Translations under genes and position numbers: made by a program | Assembly: GCA_020638795.1 (NCBI GenBank) | Contig: JACKHW010000008.1 | Coordinates: forward strand, 62,001 to 126,000 | From: Planctomycetota bacterium | GTDB taxonomy: Bacteria > Planctomycetota > UBA1135 > GCA-002748355 | DNA: 64,000 bases | Reading direction: 5' to 3' | Notes under the pieces: model-generated | The model's database searches: none | What the model was told of the DNA's origin: nothing | The model's input: the letters and a program-made list of their open reading frames with translations, nothing else | Part shown: positions 9,870 to 19,574 of the stretch, piece after piece | Position numbering within the stretch: the stretch's first letter is position 1 | How the letters are laid out: every line of letters starts with the position of its first letter

Positions 9870-11063
9870 TCAGACGCCGAGACCCCGGCGGTGTTTGCGG
9901 ACGAGGCGCTCGAGGCGTCGAGGCATGTCCGTGAGGATTCCGTCGACGCCGAGGCGGAGGAGTCGCACGTGTTCGTTGCGCGCATTGATGGTCCACGCGA
10001 TCAGGCGCTCGATTCGCTGCGCATCTTCCCGGTCGGTCGCGCGGTCGTTGTTGATCGCGCGCATCTTCTCGACGTCCGACTCGATGATCTTCTGATAGAG
10101 ACTCCAAGCGCCGTACGTGAGCGCCGGTCGCCCGATGCTCGCGATGCGGTTGGATTCCTCGACTGCGGCTCGAACCCCACTGAAGCGGTCCTCGTCCAGA
10201 ACGATGCCAGGCGAGATCTCGATGTCCCACGAGAAGCGCCGCGTGCCTGCGTGCGGCTTCATCGCGCGGAGCACGTTCTTGTGCGGGGTCATGAACACGC
10301 ATTCGAACTTCGGTTCGAACTCGTCGATCAACGCGCAGACCGCGTTCGTGAACGGCTCGGCGAGGTGGTCACAATCAGACGGGATCTTGACGTCCAAGAA
10401 CACGGCTTCGAGTCGAGGCTCGCTGGTCGCCCATTCGAAGAACTCGCGCAGAGTCGGAATCCGCGCATCGACCCGCTTGCGGAAGAAGAACAACACGGAC
10501 CGCTGGTAGCCGTAGTTCTTTCGTAGCTCGTCGAGCGTCAGCTCGTGTGCCCGTCGACGTGCATCGTCCCAGTACTTCGGAGCACGAGGCAGATACTTGC
10601 CTCCTTCGAGTCCGAGCTGGCGGGCGATCGCGACGAGGTCGTTGGGGTCCCAGTCATGCCAGAGGGCGACGACGCCGTCCTTCGTCAGTGAGAGGTCGAT
10701 CTCGACCGCATTGGCTCCGTCTTCGACGGCCTGCCGCATCGACGGGAGCGTGTTCTCGACACAGCGGCGTGGAGAACCCCTGTGGCCGACGACGAGGAAC
10801 GGACCCTTCGACGCCTGCTCGACGGGCTGCGGCGCGCTCGTGGTCATGCGTCCGATCGCTGCGGCAGAAGCGGCGGCACCGCGCTTCACGGCCTCGAGTC
10901 CGCGCGCGACGGTCGATGTCGCGGTGCGCTGCATTCCTGCGAGAATGCTCGCGACGCCCGGTTTGCTCCCTCGCCCCGCGGCCTGATTGCGTCGTCGGCC
11001 TTCGGCTTCGAGACGTTGCCGGTGGCGTTCTGCTGCGCGGATGCGGATCTCGGGAGCGGGCAT
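9870..11063 (-). CDS. Glycerophosphodiester phosphodiesterase family protein
   Basis: The 397-residue protein has the GDPD TIM-barrel signature: GHRGS near residue 93 (first catalytic His), then ENTLPSMRQAVEDGA, the metal-ligand segment AVEIDLSLTKDGVVALWHDW (second catalytic His), and a late strand LDVKIPSD. The family hydrolyses glycerophosphodiesters, or in planctomycetes related sugar-alcohol phosphodiesters, to glycerol phosphate plus alcohol. The first ~85 residues are a basic, alanine-rich extension without a clear cleavable signal peptide, so its location is uncertain. It could supply phosphate-containing precursors, but no PHO-type repeat was noticed upstream. It is divergent from the mutase gene, with about 125 bp between the starts. 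Confidence 0.88.
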   Translation of the reverse strand: MPAPEIRIRAAERHRQRLEAEGRRRNQAAGRGSKPGVASILAGMQRTATSTVARGLEAVKRGAAASAAAIGRMTTSAPQPVEQASKGPFLVVGHRGSPRRCVENTLPSMRQAVEDGANAVEIDLSLTKDGVVALWHDWDPNDLVAIARQLGLEGGKYLPRAPKYWDDARRRAHELTLDELRKNYGYQRSVLFFFRKRVDARIPTLREFFEWATSEPRLEAVFLDVKIPSDCDHLAEPFTNAVCALIDEFEPKFECVFMTPHKNVLRAMKPHAGTRRFSWDIEISPGIVLDEDRFSGVRAAVEESNRIASIGRPALTYGAWSLYQKIIESDVEKMRAINNDRATDREDAQRIERLIAWTINARNEHVRLLRLGVDGILTDMPRRLERLVRKHRRGLGV

Positions 11064-11188
11064 GCGCAGAGGATACGACGAACGTCGAGTCGAACGTGTC
11101 CGCTATCATGCTTCGCCTTCGAGTCCGGAGATCTCCGAGACGGGAAGGCTTCTCGACGGGAACCGACAAGGCAGGCAACGACGTGGCG

Positions 11189-12802
<1,614 letters not shown>

Positions 12803-12863
12803 CGACCGCAACTCGTTCGGTGATGATCCGGTGGTGATGACGACCCACGTGGCGGTACTCGGG

Positions 12864-13157
12864 ATGGCCGAGCAGACGAAGACTCGCGAAGAGACCAAAG
12901 CCGACACCAAGACGCGGGTCGCACCGCCTTGGAATGTCGTCGTGTGGGACGATCCGGTCACACTGATGAGCTACGTGACCAACGTGTTTCAGCAGGTCTT
13001 CGGCTACTCCGCAGCACGCGCCGAGCGTTTGATGCTCGAGGTGCACGAGCGTGGCAAGTCCGTCGTCTGGACCGGGGCTCGCGAGCAAGCCGAGATCTAC
13101 GTCGGCAAGCTGCAGAGCTTCAGCCTCAAGACGACGTTGGAGCCGAGCCACGACTGA
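12864..13157 (+). CDS. clpS: ClpS adaptor protein
   Basis: The core PPWNVVVWDDPVTLMSYVTNV and MLEVHERGKSVV match ClpS, which delivers N-degron substrates to ClpAP/ClpCP. The acidic pair after NVVVW and the His in LEVH are the residues that hold the substrate N-terminus. I place the start at the ATG at 12864 (MAEQTKTREETK), giving a short disordered tail of normal length. An ATG nine codons upstream (12837) is equally possible, as neither has a strong Shine-Dalgarno. The stop is 7 bases from the TTG start of a DUF2017-like gene, an order also found in actinobacteria. No clpA/clpC is in the window. Confidence 0.92.
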   Translation: MAEQTKTREETKADTKTRVAPPWNVVVWDDPVTLMSYVTNVFQQVFGYSAARAERLMLEVHERGKSVVWTGAREQAEIYVGKLQSFSLKTTLEPSHD

Positions 13158-13164
13158 GGGCCCC

Positions 13165-13815
13165 TTGAACTATCCACGCATCGAGATCCAAGAGGACGGC
13201 ACGCTCGTCCTACGCTGCCTCAGTGCGTCGCACGTCTTCGCGCTTCGCGAAGTGCCGGAGATCCTGCGCGACGACGATCCCGACGTTCGCGCACGCCTCT
13301 TTCCGAACAGCTACGAGAACGATCCCGAGCGAGAAGCGGAGTGGGACCGATATTCTCGTCCGGATCTCATCGCGTTGTTCGATTCGCGTTGCGAGATCGT
13401 CGAGCGAGATCTCGAGTCGATCCTCTCGGAGCCCGTTTGGCGCGGCTATCGACTGACGATACCTGGCACGCACAAGAGTGCGTGGATGGCTTCGCTCAAC
13501 GCGGCTCGAATCGCACTCGCGGTGCGAGCCGGCATCGATGCTCGCGACATGGAAGCCGAACTCGACTTCGAGAACCCGAGCGCGAAGCATCTCGCATTGT
13601 TTCGTATCCACGTGCTCGGACACTTGCTCGGGCTCATCGTCGAGAGCGGGAATCCGGACATCGGATTCGAATTCGATGGCGAAGATGGCGACAGCGATGA
13701 ATTCAATGACTTCGATTTCGACGACTTCGATTTCGACGACGACGATTTCGACGACGACGAATTCGACGACGACGATGATGCCGCCGCCGACGATGGCGCC
13801 GATCGCGGAACGTAA
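13165..13815 (+). CDS. DUF2017-like protein with acidic Asp/Phe-rich tail
   Basis: I take the TTG at 13165 as the start: it lies just after the clpS stop, with GAGGG overlapping that stop, and coding similarity begins at once (NYPRIEIQEDG). The helical region WMASLNAARIALAVRAGI resembles the DUF2017 signature, a family commonly encoded directly downstream of clpS, so a shared role in protein turnover is plausible. The last 45 or so residues are an unusual repeat of Asp, Phe and Glu (DFDFDDFDFDDDDFDDD), nearly devoid of other residue types, which should be disordered and highly negative. The family assignment rests on the short helix match plus gene order and is tentative. Confidence 0.72.
   Translation: MNYPRIEIQEDGTLVLRCLSASHVFALREVPEILRDDDPDVRARLFPNSYENDPEREAEWDRYSRPDLIALFDSRCEIVERDLESILSEPVWRGYRLTIPGTHKSAWMASLNAARIALAVRAGIDARDMEAELDFENPSAKHLALFRIHVLGHLLGLIVESGNPDIGFEFDGEDGDSDEFNDFDFDDFDFDDDDFDDDEFDDDDDAAADDGADRGT
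13699..13788 (+). repeat. GAC/TTC/GAT codon repeat encoding the acidic tail
   Basis: A run of near-identical GAT/GAC and TTC codons at the 3' end of the DUF2017-like gene. Units of the type GACTTCGATTTCGAC recur with small changes, then pure GAC/GAT blocks follow. Such simple sequence is prone to slippage, so tail length may vary between strains. Confidence 0.8.
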
Positions 13816-13872
13816 TCTCCGAGTTTCCACGCGTAGCGACGATTGTGCTGCACGCATCGTTATGCTCGCGGC

Positions 13873-15327
13873 ATGCGAACCCGTACTCGAAACCTCTTCG
13901 CTCGAACAACACGGTTTCGATCGATGGCGAGGTCGGCCCTCTTGGCGTTCAGTGGAGCGCTGCTTTTGGGAGCGTGCTCGGACGAATACCCGCATTCCGA
14001 AGTCCGGGCGGCATCGTTCCCTGCTTGGCTCGATGCGGGTCCGATGCTCGGGCACGTTTCGAGTGACGAGGTTCGACTCTGGTACCAAGTCCACATCGGT
14101 GCCGACAGCGCGCGCACGGCAGCGGACGTGCGAGCGGAGCTGCAGGTCGGGGATCGTCCCTTCGTTGCTGCGGACGAAGTCCGCGAGTTCGAACAAGGCT
14201 GCAGAGTGGCGATCTTCCGGGGTGTCGCTGGCGACAACTTCACCGCGCGTGTGAAGAGCGGTGACGAGGAGCGGGACGTGCACGGTCGGCTCGCGCCAAT
14301 GCCGTCGAACACCGGCCATGTCGTCCTCGCGTTCGGCTCCTGCTCGAGAGACTCGGAGTTCGGTCGGACTCCGGTGTTCGCGCGCATCCCCGAGCACGAT
14401 CCGGACGTGATGCTCTTCGCTGGCGACAACAGCTACTTCATTCGCGGCGGAACGGGTCCGAATCGGTACAGCACGACGACGAAGGAAGGGGATTGGGAAA
14501 CGCTCGAGAAGATGCTCGCGCGGCATCTCCAATCGAGACGACTGCCATCACTGCAGAAGCTGATATCCACCACCCCGTGCTACGCGATCTGGGACGATCA
14601 CGACTACGGACCGAACGATGCCGATCGCGACTATCCGGGCAAGGACCGCGCACTAGCGGCATTCGACTCGATGTGGGCGAATCCCGATCGCCCCGAAGGC
14701 GCTCCGGAGGGCGGCTGTATCAGCACATTCCGCCGAGGGCCGATCGAGGTTTGGATGCTCGATGGCCGTTGGTTCAAGAAGACTCGCGATGCGAACAAGA
14801 AGCTCCTGCCGAATGCGACGATCTGGGGTGCCGATCAAATCGCGTGGCTCGAGCGCACCCTGCTCGCGAGCACGGCGCCCGTCAAGGTGATCGTGAGCGG
14901 AACTCAGATCTTCGAGCGCGGGTTCGTCGGTGAGGGGCATTGGCAGGAAGCCAAAGAGGAGCGTGCGCGCTTCGAGAGTTTCCTGCGCGACAATCGCATC
15001 GACGGCGTGATCGTCCTGAGTGGCGATCGGCATCACCACGAACTGATGCGAGTCGGGCCGGTCGAAGGTGCGTACGTCTACGAGTTCACGAGTTCGCCTT
15101 TCCAGTACGGTCAGAAAGTCGGACCGATTCCCAAGGAGCGGTCGAATCCGACCCGGCTTTGGGGGACGCGTGGGAACGGCTTCGGGCTCGTGACGATCGA
15201 TGTGCGCGGCGAACGGGACGGCGATCTGCGGTTCGAGGTCTTCGGTGAGAATGGCAAGGTTCCGAACGACGGTGACACGCCGTGTTCGCGAACGATCACT
15301 CTCGGCGACCTCTACTACGACAAATGA
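13873..15327 (+). CDS. PhoD-like alkaline phosphatase / phosphodiesterase, lipoprotein
   Basis: The first ATG (13873) gives a basic n-region, a hydrophobic segment and a lipobox LLLGAC, so the protein is predicted to be lipid-anchored; an ATG at 13924 is an alternative. The body has the PhoD metallophosphatase pattern: an N-terminal beta domain, LAFGSCSRD, DVMLFAGDNSYF, the metal motif IWDDHDYGPNDADR, WLERTLLASTAPVKVIVSG and VLSGDRHHHEL. PhoD enzymes cleave phosphate mono- or diesters with Ca2+ and Fe3+. It sits 10 kb from the pst genes, but I see no PHO-type repeat before it. The 3' end overlaps by 13 bp the end of the convergent histidine-kinase-like gene. Confidence 0.88.
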   Translation: MRTRTRNLFARTTRFRSMARSALLAFSGALLLGACSDEYPHSEVRAASFPAWLDAGPMLGHVSSDEVRLWYQVHIGADSARTAADVRAELQVGDRPFVAADEVREFEQGCRVAIFRGVAGDNFTARVKSGDEERDVHGRLAPMPSNTGHVVLAFGSCSRDSEFGRTPVFARIPEHDPDVMLFAGDNSYFIRGGTGPNRYSTTTKEGDWETLEKMLARHLQSRRLPSLQKLISTTPCYAIWDDHDYGPNDADRDYPGKDRALAAFDSMWANPDRPEGAPEGGCISTFRRGPIEVWMLDGRWFKKTRDANKKLLPNATIWGADQIAWLERTLLASTAPVKVIVSGTQIFERGFVGEGHWQEAKEERARFESFLRDNRIDGVIVLSGDRHHHELMRVGPVEGAYVYEFTSSPFQYGQKVGPIPKERSNPTRLWGTRGNGFGLVTIDVRGERDGDLRFEVFGENGKVPNDGDTPCSRTITLGDLYYDK

Positions 15328-16745
15328 CGCTGCGTCGTGGCCGAGCTCGGGCGTGACGACTCCTGCGACGCCTTGCGGGCGGAAGCCTTGGGCTCGAGTT
15401 CGGACGTCAGACGTAGCGACTCGCTCGCGCGACCCTGCGGGAGTCGAATCGTCGCTCGACAGCCGGAGGACCTCGCGGCCGAAACGAGTGTGAGTGTGCC
15501 GCCGTGCGCCTCGACGATGACGCGCGCGAGCGCGAGTCCGATGCCGCCACGAACGCGATCGCGTCGCGTCGAGGGCAAGAACGCATCGAAGCCCGGTGGT
15601 ATTGCCGGTCCGTCGTCGTCGACATGGATCCACAAGTCGCGCGAGTCGGCGTTCCACGACACACGAACACGTCCGTCCGTCGTCGTCGTCGCTTCGAGCG
15701 CGTCGGCGAGGACACTCCGCAGCGCTTGCTCGAGCAGGATCGGATCACCGACGAAGGTCAGCGGTGGCCCCCCTTCGATGTCGGCCTTGAGTTCGTCATG
15801 GTCGGCGATCTCGTCGATCCACGAGGCGATTTCGATCTCTGCCGGAATCGGTCGCGGTAGATTGGCGAAACCCGAGTACGCATCGGTGAAGTTGGCCAAT
15901 CGCTCGGCGTGTCGACCGATCGACTCGAGCGAAACGGCGAAGCGGCAGCGCCAGTCCTGCGGTAGTGGGCCTTCGATCTGCGTTCGGATTCCTTCCGTGA
16001 GCGCTCGGATCGACGTGAGCTGTTCGCTGGTCTCGCGCAAGAGAACGCGCACGAGGCGCTGCCATTCGGTCTGATCCTGGAGAGCGATACCGCCCGTACG
16101 CTCGTGGTCGACGTCGCTGCGCCTCACGTGCAGTAGTGTGCGACGATGACCGCCCTCGACGAAGGCGAAGCGATCGACGTCGCAGCCGTTGAGCTGGAGT
16201 CGGTATCGGTCGGCGTCGTTCGCGAGCAGTTGTTCGAGACCGAGTTCGCGAGCCGACCGCCCGAGCAGACTCGCCGCGGACGCGCCGAGAAGCGCGGCTC
16301 CCGCCTCGTTCGTTTCGATGAGGCGCTGACGACCATCGAGCACGAACAGTGCGTCGTCACTCGCTTCGAACAGCCGAATGCGGAGCGTGCGCGCATCCTC
16401 GGTCGCGCTGCGCTGTCGCTCGAAGATCTTGCAGATGCCGTCGATCTCGTGGAGTACGTGCTCGAGCTCTTCGTTCGCGGGGACGGCGATCTCCGACTCC
16501 GAATCCGGTCCCAGTCTCGCGGCCGACAGGCCATTCGCGATGCGCAGATAGGTTTGCCGACTGTGGTGTACGAGCGTGAGCAGGCTCGAGGCCGCCGCGA
16601 CGAGCAGCAATGCGGCCAGGCTCCAGCGCCACCACGGGTTGTCCACGTAGCGATGGAGCAAGATCAATGCCGCGGCTAGCGGTGGCAGCGCGAGCACGAT
16701 GCCGTGATGCAGGACTTTTGCTCGGTGAGTCAGAAAGCGTGGCAT
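15315..16745 (-). CDS. Histidine-kinase-like membrane protein with degenerate catalytic motifs
   Basis: From the ATG at 16745 (MPRFLTHRAKVLHH) the 476-residue protein has two hydrophobic helices, a PAS domain (DALFVLDGRQRLIETNEAG) and an NtrY-like transmitter. In family members the dimerization helix reads roughly 'LxHExxNSLTPI', with His as the phosphate acceptor. Here the aligned stretch is LLRETSEQLTSI, with Arg replacing His. In the ATPase domain the N-box Asn appears to be Asp (VLADALEAT) and the G1 box has Ala for Gly (DDDGPAIPP), while G2 (GGIGLALAR) looks normal. It may be a pseudokinase or an ATP-binding sensor that does not autophosphorylate. No response regulator is adjacent. The alignment is by eye. 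Confidence 0.82.
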   Translation of the reverse strand: MPRFLTHRAKVLHHGIVLALPPLAAALILLHRYVDNPWWRWSLAALLLVAAASSLLTLVHHSRQTYLRIANGLSAARLGPDSESEIAVPANEELEHVLHEIDGICKIFERQRSATEDARTLRIRLFEASDDALFVLDGRQRLIETNEAGAALLGASAASLLGRSARELGLEQLLANDADRYRLQLNGCDVDRFAFVEGGHRRTLLHVRRSDVDHERTGGIALQDQTEWQRLVRVLLRETSEQLTSIRALTEGIRTQIEGPLPQDWRCRFAVSLESIGRHAERLANFTDAYSGFANLPRPIPAEIEIASWIDEIADHDELKADIEGGPPLTFVGDPILLEQALRSVLADALEATTTTDGRVRVSWNADSRDLWIHVDDDGPAIPPGFDAFLPSTRRDRVRGGIGLALARVIVEAHGGTLTLVSAARSSGCRATIRLPQGRASESLRLTSELEPKASARKASQESSRPSSATTQRHLS

Positions 16746-16981
16746 GGAACGGTGTGACGCTGGGATGGACTCCTGGAACGGATGCCGCACGACCCTCCAT
16801 CGTACGGACGCGCGCGGATCGTGGGGCGAGTTCCGACAGTGCGTGGTGGGGTCAGAATACGCGGAAGCGCGTGGCGAAGACACCCGGTTCTATCCCGCGT
16901 CGTGATATTCGATCGTGCCGGGCGAGGCTTCTCCCCGTTGCGGTTTGACACCGAGGAGGGCCGTCCCGAGAGTCTCTGGCG
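16746..16981. promoter_or_regulatory. Divergent intergenic region between kinase-like gene and epimerase
   Basis: A 236-bp region with no supportable gene. It must hold the start signals for the minus-strand kinase-like gene and the plus-strand epimerase-carboxylase operon. A TTGACA hexamer lies at about 16946, 30 bases before the epimerase start, but no convincing -10 element follows at the right spacing. Confidence 0.35.
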
Positions 16982-17386
16982 ATGATCGAAGCCCTGCATC
17001 ACATCGGGATCGCCGTCGAGAACCTCGATGAAGCCGTCCGCATCTATCGAGACCAGCTCGGTCTTCGCCTCGATTCGATCGAGGAGGTTCCGACCGAGCG
17101 CGTGCGCGTCGCGGTTCTCTTCGCCGGCGAGACGCGCATCGAGCTTCTCGAGCCGACCGGCGACGACTCCCCGATCGCGAAAGCGCTCGCGAAGCGCGGT
17201 CCTGGCGTGCACCACGTCGCATTCCAGGTCGGGAATACGGCCGAAGAGATACGGCGACTCGATGCTGCCGGATTGCGCCTTCTCGACGAAGAGCCGCGCA
17301 AGGGTGCGCACGATACGAAATGCGCGTTCATCCACCCGAAGAGCCTCGGTGGGGTGCTGGGCGAACTCGTGGAGCCGGCGCGATGA
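16982..17386 (+). CDS. mce: Methylmalonyl-CoA epimerase
   Basis: A 134-residue glyoxalase-fold protein, the usual length for the family. It begins IEALHHIGIAVENLDEAVRIY, whose His is the first metal ligand, and contains RIELLEP and GPGVHHVAFQV with the paired ligands, ending in HPKSLGGVLGELVEP as epimerases do. It interconverts the 2S and 2R forms of methylmalonyl-CoA, linking propionyl-CoA carboxylase to the mutase. Its stop overlaps the carboxyltransferase start in an ATGA, indicating translational coupling. Confidence 0.95.
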   Translation: MIEALHHIGIAVENLDEAVRIYRDQLGLRLDSIEEVPTERVRVAVLFAGETRIELLEPTGDDSPIAKALAKRGPGVHHVAFQVGNTAEEIRRLDAAGLRLLDEEPRKGAHDTKCAFIHPKSLGGVLGELVEPAR

Positions 17387-18957
17387 GTGGCACGGGCGAA
17401 CATCCGGCGTTCGACCGCCTGCGCGAGGAGCGAGCGCGATCGCTCGAGGGTGGAGGTCAGGATCGGATCCAGAAGCAGCATGAGAAGGGCAAGCTGACCG
17501 CACGTGAGCGCGTCGAGCTGCTCGTCGACCCCGAGAGCTTTCGCGAGATCGATCGGTTCGTAACGCATCGGTGTCGCGACTTCGACATGGAGGACAAGCA
17601 GTTCCTCGGCGACGGTGTCGTGACCGGTTCGGCGACGGTCGATGGGCGGCAGATTCTCCTCTTCAGCCAGGACTTCACCGTCTTCGGCGGGAGTCTGTCC
17701 GAGTCCAACGCGGCCAAGATTTGCAAGGTCATGGACCAGGCGATGAAGCTCGGTGTACCGATCGTCGGTCTGAACGACTCGGGGGGGGCGCGAATCCAAG
17801 AGGGCGTCGTCAGCCTCGGTGGGTATGCGGACATCTTTCTCCGCAACACGCTTGCATCCGGGGTCGTGCCGCAGATCTCCGCCATCCTCGGCCCGTGCGC
17901 GGGCGGCGCCGTGTACTCACCCGCGATCACGGATTTCATCCTGATGGTCGAGGGCACGAGCTACATGCACATCACAGGGCCGGATGTCGTCAAGACCGTG
18001 ACCCACGAGGAGGTCACGAGTGAAGACCTCGGAGGGGCCCGTGTGCACAGCGAGGTCTCGGGGGTGGCGCACCTGACGGCACCCGATGACGCGGGGTGCC
18101 TGACGCTCGTGCGAAGGCTCCTGTCGTTCTTGCCGCAGAACAATCTCGACGGTCCACCGGATCGTGCGACGCGGGACGATCCGGCACGACTGTGCCCCGA
18201 GCTCGATGATCTCGTTCCTCACGAGAGCAACCAACCCTACGACATGAAGAGCGTCGTCACGTCGATCGTGGACGAGGGCGAGTTCTTCGAAGTCCACGAG
18301 CGATTCGCACGCAACCTGATCGTTGGATTCGCGAGGCTCGACGGCATGGTCGTCGGCATCGTCGGCAATCAGCCGCAGTTTCTCGCAGGGGTGCTCGACA
18401 TCGATGCGAGTATCAAGGGCGCGCGCTTCATTCGCTTCTGCGATGCGTTCCACATCCCGCTCGTGACGTTCGAGGACGTGCCGGGCTTCTTGCCGGGCAC
18501 GAAGCAAGAGCATGGCGGCATCATTCTGCATGGCGCCAAGCTGCTCTACGCGTACTGCGAAGCGACCGTCCCCAAGTTGACGGTCATCACGCGCAAGGCG
18601 TACGGCGGTGCCTACGACGTCATGTCGAGCAAGCACATCCGCGGCGACGTCAATCTCGCGTGGCCCCAGGCGGAGATCGCCGTGATGGGTGCAGAGGGTG
18701 CGGCGAAGATCATCTTTCGCCGTGAGATCCTCGAGGCCGGAAAGCCGGGCTCGCCCGAAGCTCTCGCTGTCGAACGGGATCTCATCGCGCGGTACAAGGA
18801 GCGCTTCTACAGCCCGTACGCCGCCGCAGCGCGTGGCTACATCGACGACGTGATCGAGCCACGCGAGACTCGCCGCGAGCTGATCCGTGCGCTTCGGCTC
18901 GTCAAGACCAAGAACGATCGCAATCCGCCGAAGCGGCACGGGAACATCCCGCTCTGA
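17383..18957 (+). CDS. pccB: Propionyl-CoA carboxylase, carboxyltransferase (beta) subunit
   Basis: A 524-residue member of the acyl-CoA carboxyltransferase family. Seen motifs include KLTARERVELL, FSQDFTVFGGSLSE, the oxyanion-type GLNDSGGARIQEGV, GPCAGGAVYSP, HITGPDVVKTVTHE, FEDVPGFLPGT and TRKAYGGAYDVMSSKH, ending KRHGNIPL as in typical PccB. It transfers carboxyl from carboxybiotin to propionyl-CoA. The start codon overlaps the epimerase stop. The biotin carboxylase and biotin carrier partners are encoded 4.5 kb away at 23455-25517, so the complex is assembled from three separate chains. Substrate preference for propionyl-CoA is inferred from similarity and from the epimerase and mutase neighbours. 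Confidence 0.95.
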   Translation: MSGTGEHPAFDRLREERARSLEGGGQDRIQKQHEKGKLTARERVELLVDPESFREIDRFVTHRCRDFDMEDKQFLGDGVVTGSATVDGRQILLFSQDFTVFGGSLSESNAAKICKVMDQAMKLGVPIVGLNDSGGARIQEGVVSLGGYADIFLRNTLASGVVPQISAILGPCAGGAVYSPAITDFILMVEGTSYMHITGPDVVKTVTHEEVTSEDLGGARVHSEVSGVAHLTAPDDAGCLTLVRRLLSFLPQNNLDGPPDRATRDDPARLCPELDDLVPHESNQPYDMKSVVTSIVDEGEFFEVHERFARNLIVGFARLDGMVVGIVGNQPQFLAGVLDIDASIKGARFIRFCDAFHIPLVTFEDVPGFLPGTKQEHGGIILHGAKLLYAYCEATVPKLTVITRKAYGGAYDVMSSKHIRGDVNLAWPQAEIAVMGAEGAAKIIFRREILEAGKPGSPEALAVERDLIARYKERFYSPYAAAARGYIDDVIEPRETRRELIRALRLVKTKNDRNPPKRHGNIPL

Positions 18958-18966
18958 GCTTCGCCG

Positions 18967-19572
18967 TCAATTCACGAGCGTCTTGCGCATGATCCAGTAG
19001 CGATCGGTTTCGCCGGCGACCTCGAAGCCGAGGTGGACGTACAACTCCCTCGGTCCGCGGAACAACTCGGCCTCGGGCGGCACGCCGTCTTCGACCGGTA
19101 GTTCTTTCAGCGCGTAGCCCTCGACGGCTGCAAGACCGTCGCTTTCGGCTTTCTCGCACGCCGCAGTGAGCAGCGCACGCGCGACACCGCGTCGTCGATG
19201 CGTTGCCGCAACGACGAAACAGACGGTGCACAGCGTCGAACTGTCACCTTGCGGCGGTGTCCCGCGCACGCCGGAGTGTCCACGACGAAACATCGTTCGA
19301 ACACCCGATCGACACCAACCGACGACGACGTCATCGTCGTATGCGAGAAAGCCCTGCACGCCACCCGCATTCGCGGCAGCTGCCATGACCTCGCGGTTTG
19401 CGTTGTTCTCGCACGCCTCCTCCCAACTCTCCGTGTCGTGAGGGAACTCGAATACGCGGCAATAACAACCGGACCAGGCCGCGTTGTCCTCGAAAGCTCG
19501 ATGATCGAAGAAGTCGATCCATTCATCGGTTCGACCCGGGGTCATGGGCTCGACGCGCAAATGCTCGGTCAT
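18967..19572 (-). CDS. GNAT-family N-acetyltransferase
   Basis: About 201 residues with the GNAT fold. The acetyl-CoA binding segment is CFVVAATHRRRGVARALL (R/QxxGxG/A type), preceded by VGWCRSGVR and followed by a helix AACEKAESDG and a late LYVHLGFEVAGETDRYW. The N-terminal half is rich in acid and aromatic residues and contains YCRVFEFPHD. The ATG at 19572 has GAGG six bases before it and is preferred; a GTG at 19578 overlaps the stop of the upstream hybrid kinase as GTGA. It is therefore the last gene of a gltA-kinase-acetyltransferase group. The acceptor substrate is unknown. Confidence 0.85.
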   Translation of the reverse strand: MTEHLRVEPMTPGRTDEWIDFFDHRAFEDNAAWSGCYCRVFEFPHDTESWEEACENNANREVMAAAANAGGVQGFLAYDDDVVVGWCRSGVRTMFRRGHSGVRGTPPQGDSSTLCTVCFVVAATHRRRGVARALLTAACEKAESDGLAAVEGYALKELPVEDGVPPEAELFRGPRELYVHLGFEVAGETDRYWIMRKTLVN

Positions 19573-19574
19573 GC

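Noticed and set aside
13816..13872. PHO box before the PhoD-like phosphatase
   Set aside because: I looked for TTCAC-type repeats at 11-nt spacing and found none, so Pho control is not claimed.
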